The notes: a model not told the origin generated them from the letters alone. A stretch of DNA of 64,000 nt from Apoda limacodes (GCA_946406115.1 OX291556.1:13298501-13362500); one strand, 5' to 3'; positions 21,735 to 35,500 are shown, counted from the first letter of the stretch. A program made the numbers and translations.

Positions 21735-24700
21735 TCTTCAACACGCATACAAAAAAAAGCATGAGAATACAACAGTAATACATCAAAATTAATATTATCT
21801 ATAATCATACCAATAAATATATGTATACTTCAATTGATAATTATGTAGCAATAACCCTTATATATTTGTACCTTATAAAGAAGGCTTATACAAATATCGG
21901 CACAGGCAAGTGACAGCTTAGAATTTAAGGTAAAAAGGAATATTTATACTTAGTATCGTGATGCGTTCTGCCGTGACGGCCAGTGTGCACACTTATATGT
22001 CGTAATGTGAAGGCTTCTCGCAATACTGACGCTTGAATCATTAAATTCATGGATGAAGCGATCGGGCAACCAAAATAATCATAAGACAGATTCTCAAAGT
22101 TTTTTAAGAAAAATAAGCTAGAGCAAACAAGACAATTGTCTCGTAACTTAACTAGAATACGATTAAGTTTCGTTTTATATATTTTGTATTCATAAGGCAT
22201 TATTTTAAGAAAGAACAGCTTACGCTGCCGAACCTATTGAAAAAGTTCGTGCGACATGTAAATTTTCGTCCGAACTCTATTAAAGTACACAGTTTACACA
22301 ATAGTAAGATTCGTGTCATGTTGCGTCAGTGGTGTGGTAGGGGCATTAAACACATTCAACTCGAACAGTCTCACTAACGTCAAGGCGCATCACGAGTGAT
22401 CACGACAGAAGAGTGTGCACGCCTTCATACAAAACATATGGCTTCAAAAACCATCTGACGCATTACAACACTGTAAGTATGAATGTCTTAACTCGATTTC
22501 GGTGTAAAAAATCTTTCTGCCTCATAACTGAAACACTATTTAACCCTAAACCCTGTTTTCTTAACTAGTGGATATGGAATGGATATAATATTTGAAAGAA
22601 CTATAAAAACAAAATATTTCAATGCGAATTATCTATTAACAGTAATGATTTTTTGAGTTGAATTGAATTTCCTACCATCAATAATGGAGACTGATCAAGT
22701 TCGCCTTCACAATAATATATTTTAAGAACTGTTCGACATGAAGCGAAGAGGGAAGTAAGAATATATATTTGATACCGTCAAATATGATTTTCTTAATCTG
22801 CAAAAGCATTTTACCCCGCGCTCCTCTTATATGCGCCACTATGCCTTCGTTAATTGCAAAATGGTAAATAATCAATAATACTCTGCTACATTAGTCAATT
22901 AGAACGACGCGATATGTAACTAAGCGTGTGTGATTTTCTCAACTCACATATATATATTCATTGGTTTTCATATGTTTTTTTAGTTTTAAAATAGTATTTT
23001 TCTTTTATTGACAACACACAGTAAGTAATTGCTTTATGTGTAATTCTACTTCTATGCAAAACCTCATGATCTATTTTTATTTATTTTGAATTGTAGCGGT
23101 TTATAGTTATGGTTTGGAGGAAACTTTGTGTTTTTTTTTCATACATATATTTTTATGCTATTATGTTTGGGTCACAAATAGCGCAAAATAGAGTGTGCCA
23201 ATTGTTAAAACAATTGTAAAATTATGTTATAACTTTAGCGTTAACAATTACCAGCCGAAAATGAAGTTTATAATTGACCATCCGCTAAATTATTGAAATA
23301 TAATATATATTTTTTTTTATTTCAAATTCAGCAACAAACTTTAAATATTTAAATTTTGTGTTTTAAATAGGTAAGTACAGTGAGCGACATACCAACAACT
23401 ACAACATTGTTCGGTTGCGCGGTAACTAACTACGAGAGTAAGTGGGCAGTGTGAAGACGAAATAGTTAAATATGTTTATCACTTTTACACGTATTTTTCG
23501 CTGCGTTTCGCCTAAAAGTCAAAGTCCACTTAGGTTAGCTTAATATCCTTCCTACAGTACACTATGTGACTAATGGAATTGTTGAAAGGTAGATATACAG
23601 TACTAGTATTGTTACTGCGAGAAATGTTAGTAGTTAGAATTGTTTTTAAGATTCACGGTTACTATGAATAATAAACATATTATTATACGGGGTTCTTATC
23701 GTGATCAGCCTAAGATATGAGTTCTCAATAATAGAAGAGGATGTAACATCAGTGACAGTGAAATGTAGCTGCACTGCTCACGCAGCCTTAGTTACATATC
23801 GCGTCATCCTTGTCATTACTCAAAATTACTGCCAAGCCAAACTGGTTGCTAAACATCACACACGAAGGACTGTTTTGTTCTGGCGACTTGGCCCAATTTT
23901 GTTAAGCTTATCATAAAAGGCATTGATTCAAGTTCTTTAGCGTAACAATAATACGTATCAATAACAACACTTACAATCTCTTGTGATGATGCAGCCCAAA
24001 CTGGAGAATTGTAACGGTTAGAGTAAAAGCAACTGACAATGATATTTTCAACAAGTACTTTAACGATGAATTTGGTGCAATGCAGCCTTAATTGTTAAAA
24101 ACATTAATGCTCCAAAAATATATTAGGTGTAACAATGTACTTTGAGCAACTAATTATCAAATGTTTATACGAAAAAAAAGGCAGGTCAAATGTATAATCT
24201 TAGTCGCTCAAGTATTACAAATGGCATTATTAATATTATTCTCAAATATAAGTTGTTAATGTGAAAAACAACCGTCTTAAGTAACCTGCAATTGGCAGTT
24301 TTAATGACTTATGTTAAGTTATGACTATTGACTTATGTTAACTTACAGGCATCTTAGCTAGTTAAAATTTCTTTTTTTGCCTTTGAGTCTCTATAAAAAT
24401 TTACACCATTAATTTTGAATATAAACTACTTTAGCCAACGAAATTGGGATTGAATTTGACAATGACCCTGCGTTTAGTAGCCATAAGCGCGGCTACAAAT
24501 AAGTAACAGTTGCTACTAAATATTTTAAAACTGGTAACGAACCTTATACTAGGGGCACATTTCACTATAAAAAATAAATGGTTTAGTAAATTCGCTTGAA
24601 AATCTAATTTTTAAGTATCTAACTAAGACTGTATTATTTCCTTGTGTACTTATTTAAGGTTTTCTTTAAAATATGGCATTATATGCATACGTACCCTAAA

Positions 24701-25590
24701 AAAATTCTTTTTAATAAATAAATTTACATTCTTTAAGATCTCTTGAACATTTTATAATATTTTTTAATAATAGGTACACAAAAATAATTTACAAATTTAA
24801 GATACATAGTTAAAGGTTAAAAAAAATGTTAAAAACTGTTTATTGAAAATATCTTTGGAACAAAAGATATCAGGCTAAAAATAAAAATATACCTAGTAAT
24901 ACCAATAGCCAACATTCATATAAGTTAGTCGTCTTTTCACACTGCTCCTACAAGTAAGTCATCTTTTAAACATACTGCTCCTACAAGTAAGGTACTTTTA
25001 AACACCGCTGCTACAATTATCTTTCATCGCCCTAATATGACGTATTTTAACAATTCCCTAGTTACTTTGGTAATACTAAATAACAACTGACCTGCATTTT
25101 GAATAATAAAGGACCTACTTACATAGTTATGCGTTAAATTTTATGCTTGATCCCTATTTATTTTGTATTAGTCAGTCCAATTAAAACTGGCATTTAGGTA
25201 TGTCTTTTCAAACCATTTATTTAACGAACATTAACAAGGGCAAAATATTTAATAGATATAAAAAAAAATTTATTTTCCATAATTGTTACTCAAAATTATA
25301 TATAGTTTTATACCAGTACACAATTTCAAATCTTCTAAAATAGATAATACTTTAAGAAAAAATATACATAGAAGATAGATACTTATATTAAGGGTAACCA
25401 TTCGTTTACAATAGATACAAGCTGTTATCATTAAATAAAATAATTAGAAAAAAACCTATTTTATGTGCGAGTATAGGCACGAACAAGTTACGTCAGTAAA
25501 TTCATAAGTAACTAAGATAGAAACCTTATATATATTACATTCTGCGATATAAACACAGAAAATATTTTATAGTTAAAAATACAATCATGA
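21735..25590. other. long gene-free stretch
   Basis: Nearly 4 kb of AT-rich DNA. I find no splice-flanked exons, transposon ends or RNA genes I can support. Frames such as the one at 23701-23916 have no recognisable domain. Confidence 0.5.
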
Positions 25591-25619
25591 CACTATAATA
25601 TTTTACATTATCCAAAGTA

Positions 25620-26200
25620 ATTGCAATGAACTCATCTGTTTCATTGTAAAAGAAAAAAAGACACTGTAATTTATATAGAGCATGTACGCATAAATACCGT
25701 TAGTTTACCTTAATTAGCCCTTATAAGTAACAAAGAAATACACATTACAATTTACACGTGTTACAAAAAATGTAGTAGACAATTTGATTCTATGCAATGA
25801 ATGCAACTGTTTAAGTGTAAAAGAAAACATTGTAGTTTACTTGGGGTCTGTAGACACGTTAACCTATAGCTAACCTCAGAGAATCCTTACATTACAACAA
25901 AAGAGACACAGTACCGTTACAGTTTACAAGTGTACCATATAAAAAGTAAACTTAACCTTATATAATATAATTTGCGATTATTGCATCATCGGTTTCAAAT
26001 GTAAAAGAAAAAGATTGTAATTTACATGTAGTCTGTAGGCACAAACCTATCTATAGTCTGCCTAAGTGAATCGTTACAAATAAATAGACATTACAATTTA
26101 CAAGAGTTCTATAAGCTAAGAATGTTTTGCAATGAATGAGTCTTTGGACATTGTAATTTACATGTGGTCTGTGGTGGACAAACACCTCAAGTTTACCTGA
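25620..26200. repeat. degenerate tandem array, about 155-180-bp unit, four copies
   Basis: Units start near 25624, 25795, 25975 and 26129 with 'caatgaatg...' or a variant. They share 'gtaaaagaaaa', 'attgtaatttacatg', 'ggtctgtagacac' and 'gaatcctt' blocks in the same order. The copies are much diverged, so the array is old. Confidence 0.7.
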
Positions 26201-26379
26201 GTGAATCCTTCGAACAAAAAACAATTTATAGAAAAGAAAATACCGATTTTGATATTAATCTTACCACCAATTTTTTACCTTACATCCGTTAATTACTTTA
26301 CACGAAACTTAGAGTTGGGTTCGAACTTTTTCATCAACAATTTGTATTTAAATACTGGAATGGAATATAGGAATTGCTA

Positions 26380-26615
26380 GTTGGATAACTCACAAGTTGT
26401 GTGGATATCCCATAAGTAGAAAAAATAACGCACAAGTGGTGTGTAATTAGACTCTAAATTACAATACACACAACACAGCTTGTGCAAATGACACCGGAAC
26501 GGTTATTCGCACAATTAACTAATAACTGGATCCAAGTCTTTGTGTAATATTTACATACATCCATAATATAAGTGTTTTGTTAAATATCAAAAATGTATAC
26601 ACACAAGTTGTGCTA
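26380..26615. repeat. cluster of CACAAGTTGTG-type palindromes
   Basis: ACTCACAAGTTGTGTGG (about 26389), CGCACAAGTGGTGTGT (about 26430), ACACAGCTTGTGC (about 26472) and ACACACAAGTTGTGC (about 26599) lie within 230 bp. Each is a near-palindrome around the same core, immediately after the tandem array. Confidence 0.6.
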
Positions 26616-26994
26616 ATTTAGTCAACCTACTGAAATATACCCACATTTTATGATTTTAAGTTTGAATAAAAATGCAAATTCATTACATAAATTGTACATA
26701 TTTATTTACGCACATAAATTTTTTCAGCAACAAATATTCCAATCAAAACATAATTTATAGCATGTTCCAAGTAAAAATTTATTCTAAAGACAACCCTCTC
26801 CCAATTGAGCATTTGAACAAAATCTTATAAATAACTTAACAACTAATATAATTAAATTTAAATATACACATATAGTAAAACTGTACGAGTCTGTCCAATA
26901 AAATTAATGTATTGTTTTAAAAACAGTATCAGTCACTTGTATGAGGTGTTTAAAAAATATTTACAAAAAAATCTCTATCCGTCCTTTTAGCCTA

Positions 26995-28016
26995 TCACGC
27001 AGGTAGGGAATATAATCCCGAACCATTTTTTCAATCCCAGAATTTCGAGATTAAGCAAACTAAATTCCGGGATCCTACGATCAACCCGATTAACCCAGGA
27101 TTAACCAAAAGCTACAGATGGCGGCAAAAATCAGAATATAATCAAAAGTGTGCAGTTTTAAGGACATTAAAAAAACTGGTTGCCTGTAAAGTCGGTATAC
27201 GGGCGAAAGTTTTACGTGACAACTTGTGCCTTTCACTTTTTATGTCTGTCTCTCTCGCTCTTAGGCGGGCTAACCATGCCGCGTGCCTCTCACTCGCTCT
27301 CATTGTGAGCGCATAACGTGAGCGGAGCGTAACGCAGTTTCTTGAAGTGTCACCCGGCAAACCAATTTATAAGACGTTGTCACGTCAAAAGTTATTTGTT
27401 GAATTGTTTTTTAGATATACTTTTTTAGATTATAAACTTTATTAATATATTAAATAAAAAGGTTAGATTTAATCTTAAAACCAATGATAAAATTATGTCC
27501 TACTGAAATATGATTGGAAAGGAATTCAAAAATTTGTACTTTATTTATCAAACACATAACAGAAATTATAATTAATATAAGCAGAAAATGCTCTTTCGGA
27601 TTAATTCTTGTTAAATAAATTGTTTACAAGTATTTTTTTTCAGGACCTTAACTTGCAGGTTTTTTCAATAATTTTAGTAATACATTTTTGTTTTAAGTGT
27701 CTTACCTTTTTTTAGTTTTCTTTTAATATCAACTCTTTTGTAGATTATATTTGTTTTTCTAAATCTGTACGGTCAGGAGAACTTTTTATAAAATAATAAA
27801 AGTTTGGTTGCTTTGTCGTTCGTGGCGTTGGTGTTTAGACTTCGTCAGTATTGTATTGTCGGTTGGTTGAAGCTTAGTTACACTCACTGGCAATCTAAGG
27901 ACCTACGATTTTGTATCAATCCTGAAAATCCCGGGATTGAAGTTTTTCAAATCCGGGAATTTCGAGACCAGCCAAGGGTCCAGAATCCCCCGGGATTATA
28001 TTTCCTTCACGCAAGT
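26995..28016. mobile_element. non-autonomous DNA transposon with terminal inverted repeats and 10-bp flanking duplication
   Basis: The left end AGGGAATATAATCCCG (27005-27020) and the right end, inverted AGGAAATATAATCCCG (28006-27991), match at 15 of 16 bases. They are flanked by TCACGCAGGT (26995-27004) and TCACGCAAGT (28007-28016), one mismatch in ten. Subterminal DNA on both sides has repeated CCCGGGATT/AATTTCGAGA blocks. No transposase is visible. A family-C repeat is nested at 27170-27391. A 9-10-bp duplication would fit a Mutator-like element, but that is inference. Confidence 0.72.
27170..27391 (-). repeat. interspersed repeat, family C, copy 3 (nested)
   Basis: The most complete copy. 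Read on the minus strand it runs CTTTTGACGTGACAACGTC through the GC-rich core to GTTGTCACGTAAAAC, CAGGCAACCAG and a T run. ACGTGACAAC near one end pairs with GTTGTCACGT near the other. Confidence 0.85.
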
Positions 28017-28019
28017 TAC

Positions 28020-29495
28020 TAGGTAAATATTAATACGATTTCACTAAAAAAAAATATTTAAACATTATTTTTTTATTCTACTATTTTCATTGCACACTTG
28101 TACAAAAAGAAGACTTAACGCCATTAAGCATTTTTTGATAGTCTATAATGAGTCGGATTGAGAAAACAGATGGTGGTGCAACATAAGGTACTTCGAATTC
28201 TTGAAAATAAAAGAGAAAATGCAGTTTACATAAATACATATATGTATATATATATATATGCAGTACAAGCAGTCTCTATATATTAGTGTAACTTAGATCA
28301 CATTTAAGATAACCAGTAGATACCCTCAAATATATCTTCATAGTTATCTTATAAAACTATATAATACAAAGGCAACATTGTTTCTTAAAAACAACACACG
28401 CGGTGAACACCTATTATTTCAGAATAACAATGTATGTAGGTACTCATTTAATGAGTTAAACCTAATTAATTATAATAATTTACGGGGTATATTAATTAAG
28501 ATTAATTTATTACCTTGATATGCTTAACTGTAAGTTTAAAGTTCCTATTCTTAATAATTTCGATACCACAAAATTCAAACTCGAATTCATGATAAAAGGA
28601 CGTACTTTAATTATACCTTGTATATGAATTTCATCATTAAAGTTTTAGTAATATCGACAAAATATTAATCAAATACACTTTATTAAAATCTTAACTTTGT
28701 ATCTTTTTATATGTATCAAAAATTAATTTTGCGTTGCAACCCCTTTTAAGCAATTATTACTACAAATTTAATAAATTAATTAAAAAAACCTTATTTTCTT
28801 TGACATTTAAAAACCTTTAACCGCACCGACATAACCTATATGAATGACATGTGAATAAATCGTCCTAAACTCGAATTTGCTTTGACAATATTTGAGGAGG
28901 TTTGATTTAAAGGACAATTTGTGCATTAATGACCCCACACCGATGTTAAAAACGATAATTTCTACAGAAATTAAAAAAAAACATTATAACTACGTACTTC
29001 AATAATAATCTTAACATAATTCTATTTGTCAATATCTTAAAATTAGCAACAAGTCAACAATCCACGAAATAGTTCGGCGAACACACTTATTTTCATATAT
29101 ATTAGTAAAACTAGCACAGCCTTCCTGGACTAATCAATACGAAATCTTCCTACGCAAAGAGTTAGAATGATAATGTCTTCTAAACCACTAGGGAACTTGA
29201 TAAGTTAATTTGTCTTGCGCCCTGACTCTTGTCGATAATAGTCCCGGATTCCGTTCACAGTAACTGTAAGGAACATAATAGCTTTAGTAAAATGTGTTTA
29301 CTGTTTAAAGATATACAAATTATTGAATGTCTATAACATAAGGAACAGCGTACGACCTCAGTACGACAGGCGCGTGGCGTGTTCGCACCCTGATTCTAGT
29401 AACTACGCACGCAGTTGCAAAGCAACAACAGTTTTACGCTCGAAAGATAAGGTACATTCAGGCACGCAGCAGTCGGGGACGCATTTATGAATTGC
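28020..29495 (-). other. 3' flank of the N4BP2-like gene, no coding sequence seen
   Basis: AT-rich DNA past the stop of the large gene. A minus-strand AATAAA lies at 28684-28679, about 815 bp beyond the stop, and would imply a long 3' untranslated region. No other gene is evident. Confidence 0.45.
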
Positions 29496-29499
29496 CCTA

Positions 29500-29566
29500 T
29501 TAGATTCGAACAACTATTATTACACCGCCTTGCAGCTGAAATTTTGAAGAAAAACCTTCAACGTTG
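29500..29566 (-). CDS. N4BP2: N4BP2-like exon 8 (end of Smr domain)
   Basis: Starts after ATTTCCAG with one base completing Tyr, then NVEGFSSKFQLQGGVIIVV and a stop. GGVIIVV fits the last Smr beta-strand. The acceptor at 29609 would start the exon at 29608 and add 14 residues in frame; the shorter form fits Smr length better. Confidence 0.66.
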
Positions 29567-32500
29567 CTGGAAATCGCATAATTCAAGCTTGCCCAAGGTT
29601 CCGTGCCGCTGAGTGTAAGGGATGAGTTGTTACGTAATGATATTTCTTTTAGTATTTTAGGACTCTTATTTTGAAATAACCTTCTCAATTCAGTAGCTTA
29701 AGTTGTACCTGAACATCTCTTTTTATACAAACAGTATTACACTAATAAATTTAATAGACATTTTGCTACTCTAACGTTGAAAAGCTATTTATCATTATCA
29801 CAAAACGCATATATATACATAAAATGCCAATGAATTATTGATAAAAAAAGTTTCTATTGAATTAAATAAAAAAATTTTTAGGTTATTCATAATTCATTGA
29901 GAATTCGTGAATAAATATGTATTTTTTGACAATTATAAATAGCAATATAATAACGCATTTCAAACAGCAAAATGATGTAATTATGGATATTTAGTGCACC
30001 GAAATTTGTATGAGAAATATCTGATTCAGTTTCACCTTATCTTAACCAGAACACCTATGGTAAAGGCTAACCTTTAACCCTGTTAGTGATTTCCGTTAGT
30101 CAGGAACATGGACATTGTTTACAGATTTCCAAAAAGTAGTCTACTTGTCGGTTTTTTTATCAACTAATCTCGCAAATACTTCACTTAAAACATTTTACTG
30201 CTGAACTTATAGTCATATTACACAATTACCTGCTGCATATTATCATGTTACTCTGTCACAAGGGGCCATGCATTTAATACGTCACGCAAATTCTCGTAAA
30301 TTTAGACCCCCCCCCTCCCCCCTTGTCACGCTTTTGTTCCAATTTTAGTACGAAAAATTTGCCTTTGTCACACTTTGTAGACCCCCCCCCTCCCCCCCGA
30401 GCGCGTAACGTACTAAATGGATAGCCCCCAAGTGTTAAGTGAAAGCATAATATTTATTTCAAAGTACACGCACTGTTTAAGCTATTAATGATATACGTAA
30501 ACTTACTAAAGTCCCCTTTCTCGTAGTCTCCGTTTCACTGCCGGCTTGACTCTCGGCCCACCGGTGCTATGCAACCCTCGTCCAGTAATAAAGTACAACG
30601 TATGATACTTGGACCCAATTGTAGTCTCTTTAAGTTTTGTTATATGCTTGTCTAGAAAAAGGTCAAGCGATTCTTTCGCTTCACCGACACGTAAGAAGTG
30701 TAGGTCTATGGTTGCGTCGTTTTGGCAGTTTGTAGAATGGACCTATAAACACAACAAAACATTATGTTATGCAATTAAATAAACAATGAGCAAACATGGC
30801 TCCTGGTGTCATATTATAATAACAGTCGTTAAACTAATTTAGAGCCCTTAAAGTCGTCTTGAATCCTCTGACAGTCGACTGTCCACTAGCTGGACAAACA
30901 TCTGGTAATTCGCACTGGGCCAGCGTGGTAAACTATTGCCTAAGCCTCCTTTTCCAAATAGAGGCCTAAAATTATGTGTAATATGAAATATCTGGGGCGT
31001 ATAATGGCTGTGGCCACGAATATATTCGTAAACATTTCACGCAGCGCCATCTGGCTTCAGAATGAACATTTCTTTTTCGTAAATACAAACTTATTTTTAA
31101 TTACATAAAAAACACCCACAAATCATGACAAACACGAATAAAACACCCGTTCCCTCTAAACAGCAGGCAGTCCCTCTACCAACTAACTTACGTAGGGATC
31201 AATTGGGTTAAAGGATTGTATTATATTGATTGTATTATTACAATCCTTTTTTCTTCTTATGGCAATTTAATAAAATCTTTCAAGCAAGTTAGAACTACTA
31301 CACAATCCAAAAATAATCCCCTATGATATTCGTTGACTACCAAATTTTTTTTTTTGTATGTAGCTGTCGATTCTGTGTCAACCGCAGTGCCTCATAACGT
31401 GCTTTAAACAAACGATTTCTAAACTTATTTTGGACAGTGACTAATCAAACACTAATAAATTTTGAAGACATGTTTTATAGATAAATATTTAGGTCTGCAG
31501 TTTGCCAGCTTTCTAATAAAGGTTAAAAGTTATACAAAATTCTAGTTTTTATACAAATGGTCTGTTTCATATAAATTTTAAGTTAGTTAAAACATTTTTC
31601 AAGACTCATTAGAAAACCACAGATACATTAAGCTTGAGACTATGTCTAACAAATTACATAGTATTAGTGTTGTGCAGTAAATTTAACTTTTAACTATGTT
31701 CGGCTTTGCCTTGAGGAAATTAGAATTTACAAAGATAAAGCCCGCAGGGGTAATAAAGATCCTAACACCCGCTTTGCCTTTCTCTCAAAAAAGTACAACC
31801 CTTTTAAAAAAAAACTATACGTACATGTACCAGAGACACAGCGGCTAAGCTATTTGCTTGTTCATACATCTTTTTGTGATACGCAGCAATATCTGAATAG
31901 TAATTTGCTACTTGTGTCATACCCCGACCGATGTACTCTTGAGCTTTCTGATAATTTCTGAAACGAGTAAACCAAAATTAAATGTGATATTAACCATTAT
32001 TTAACTGTAATAAGAATTTTCTCGCACAATACAATACAAAAATTTAATTTAAGTTTAGAAAATTTGAGAATGTCTCTGAGTTGCTCCCGTCAGACTTTAA
32101 AGGAGCAATTTGTGTGTATACATATCATTGGTTTCTATGTATCTATACCAATATTATGGCCTATAGACGCTATTGCTATCGTCCAGGTGAAGCCAGATAT
32201 GACAGCAGTGTTCCATGTGGGGTCGGACTTGGAATCAGAAAATAACAAACTTTGCCCTGAGGTAAAGTACTGCTTCGCTGTGATGAGCACACCATGTTAT
32301 TTTGAAATCCAACTTGACCTTACCTGATCCACCTTGAATGATCTCTAAACTGAACAACACTGGAGATGTCAACACCAAGAATCCCAATGCTCATAACAAT
32401 GGAGATAATAAGGGGTGTATTTTGGAATTTTTTTGGGGCCACATTTAATAGGGTAGAAAGCACAAACTTGTATCTTGGTCGGCTTCAATGGGACTAAGTT

Positions 32501-35500
32501 ATCCCATCCCCAATCAGAGACCTTGCAAAGAGTGGTCTCGATTTTCAACACAAGTTCTCCACAATTTTCTTCCACAACGAAACGGAGAGAAATTTCATGG
32601 CACGTGTAATAAGCGTCTCCGGCACTGTTATCTGAATGGCAATGTATGTCGTAGATACACAACCTATTATTGAAATGAAGTAGAAACCGCTTAAAGACAG
32701 CGAGCTCAGCTTCAGCTACACCAGGAAACCAGCTTGAATGTACGTGCTGTTAGACCAACTGAAATTATACGCGTCTGCCGGAAAAAAAACTAACCACCCA
32801 TTTGCACAAACCGTGGGGCAGTCCGTAAGATGGCAACTATTATAGAAGACCTCGGTGTCTTTCCCGAAAAGAAACGTTCCCCGGTCGAGCGACCGTCAGA
32901 AATGGTTCCACGATAAATGCAATCAAGGCAAAAAAATGCAAAATTAGCACCCAGAAAAGGATCTGCGAAATATTAACACTTTGCGTAAATTTCGATGATG
33001 TATGTTAAAAGAATTCTAAGAGCCCTTACTTTGGACCTCAAGTTCTAAGTTGCGCAGATGAGGAAGACTGATTGGTTGACTGGCTGGCTTCTCATGGAAA
33101 ATGGGAAAGTTTTTAAAAATGTAGTACGACGGACGCGGAGTTTTGGGGACTGGGCCTAGTGCAGAAGCTGATACTCCACTTCACTTCCGCAACGTACTGG
33201 AGTGTCGTTCGGTCCTTACTACAACTTATATTATTGTTTTGCCTACAACAAAAGAAATTCCCCTAATTTTATTCTAGATGCTACACGATTCGAAAAACTT
33301 CCCATAGGCTTGACAAATTTTTCGGCTTTTTCTCAGTTATACCCGGTGACCTATTTTTCCCGGATTCTCCCGATTTTTCAGTGGCTAAACACCCCGGATA
33401 AAAACAAAGTCACTTTCGCATTTAATAATGATAAGTACCTATGGTTTTTTATTTAATTTTAATTACGGTGTAATTATAAAGGAAATCGGCCAAGTGCGAG
33501 TCTGACTCGCGTACGAAGGGTTCCGTACCATTATATATAAAAAATTGCAAAAAAATCACGTTTGTTGTATGGGATAAATTAAATATTAGTTTTATTTTAA
33601 TTTAATTATTGATTTTTAAAGTGACTATAAAACTAAATATTCTGTGCATATTTTAACCCCTCGCACGCGCAAGGTCCCATTACGGGGTTTAGGCTTATGA
33701 AGCACCTTATTAACTAAATAACCGGACGCGCGAAGCGTCTGCCTGTTGCCGATATCAATATCGAGCAAATATAGCAAAAAAAAAATTTATAATTATTATT
33801 AAAATTAATTATTATAAATTGTTGTATGGGAGCCCCCTTAAATATTGATTTTATTCTATTTTTTATTATTTGTTGTTATAGCGGCAACAGAAATACATTT
33901 TCTGTGAAAATTTCAACTGTCTTACTATCACGGTTCATGAGATACAGCCTGGTGACAGACGGACGGACGGACAGCGGAGCCTTAGTAATAGGGTTCCTAA
34001 TTACCCTTCGGGTACGGATCCCTAAAAAATAGATTGCTAAACGTCATCAGAAAATAAAGATCTTACATATTTCTCCTTTGTAAGTGTTTTTCTGCCTGCT
34101 CTCTGTAACTGTTTACTGTAGTCATTTCTATCTTCTCCCCTGCTTCAGCAAGTGATGGCCATTCAGTTTCTGATAATACTGATTTCTGAAAAGCTTTCAA
34201 AAATTAATGCGTAATAAAGGTTGGAACAAGAGCGATTCACACCTAGAGTTCCGTACTATTAATAGTGAACAGAATGTAATTATCTACGACGAACCAATAG
34301 CAGAAGGTGAAGAATGGTTTTCAAAATGACCTGTACATCGGTCTCCAAAAATTCCAGAGCAAAGTGCCCTATTGGAGCGGCGATCTTTTACCGATTTTTG
34401 ATACGGTACATTGTGGAAACCATTCTGCAGTGGACATAAACATCAATTAGCTGTAATCCACATGAATCAAGTGTATGTAAATATTATTCAGTAAAAAAAC
34501 ACATATAACGTCAACATTTTTTTACATTTAAATCACAGGTTAACTTCACATTTAAAACCTCTAATAAAATCTAATAGTGATTGAGCTGTCTCACATACCA
34601 ACTATGAGGTACGGCATGAAGAACAGGATGCCCTTCTTACCTATGTTCATCAGGGATAATTTCGGCTTCTAATGGTAGAAGAATTTTTCAAATCGGGCCA
34701 GTAGTTTCGGAGCCTATTCAATACAAGCAAACAATCAAATCTTTCCACTTTATAATATTAGTGTAGACATACGTATAGATATGTTCTCAACAAACGTCCT
34801 CATAAAGTTGCCCTTAATGCACCGCTTTTAGGTTCAAGATGCTGCGCATAAAACACACTTGCATTTAACTTTACGAAATTGCACGAGCGCGGCGCACAAA
34901 AAAAAAAATTCGCGTTCACAAATATTTCTAAAAACAAAATGTTTTGTGATGTGATTTTGTTTTCGTATTTTCCGAACGTTTCTAAAAATAATGTATGATA
35001 CTCGTGAGCTAGAGTCATTAGTAATTACACACTAGGCTCCATAACCATGAAATCTTGGTTCGTGTATGACCAATTTATCATACTTGTATCATTTACTATT
35101 ACAATCTACCTTCAAACAAAATGAAAATTGAGCACATAACGTGGATTTTGTCTAGTGGTTATCCAATGAAGTAGAGTGTTTGAATCTGCTTTATAAATTA
35201 CTGTACATATACAAGATTTTATTATTTGATTAAACGACAATTGATTTGAATATATAACACAAAAAATCTATTCTCTTAATTCACCCAAGTGCACTAAACT
35301 TAGCTAGTGACAACTACTAATATTCTAAAAGTAGAACTTCTTTTATATCAACGAATAATTAGAGTAAAGGGTACCTACTAATAAAATATTGTAATGTAGT
35401 ATGAGACATTCCTTATGAAGTCCTTACCTTCTCTTCCTCTTTCAGTATTTTCTCTTGTCGCTCTATCTCTTTTTTCATGATGTACTTGTTGATACCATTT

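Noticed and set aside
23701..23916. 71-codon plus-strand frame in the gene-free stretch
   Set aside because: No recognisable domain, no splice context, no repeats; length is within chance.
25620..26200. CRISPR array
   Set aside because: The units are long, diverged and continuous, without short exact repeats and unique spacers; the DNA is clearly eukaryotic.
32064..32327. 87-codon plus-strand frame
   Set aside because: Mostly antisense to LINE copy D; a chance frame.
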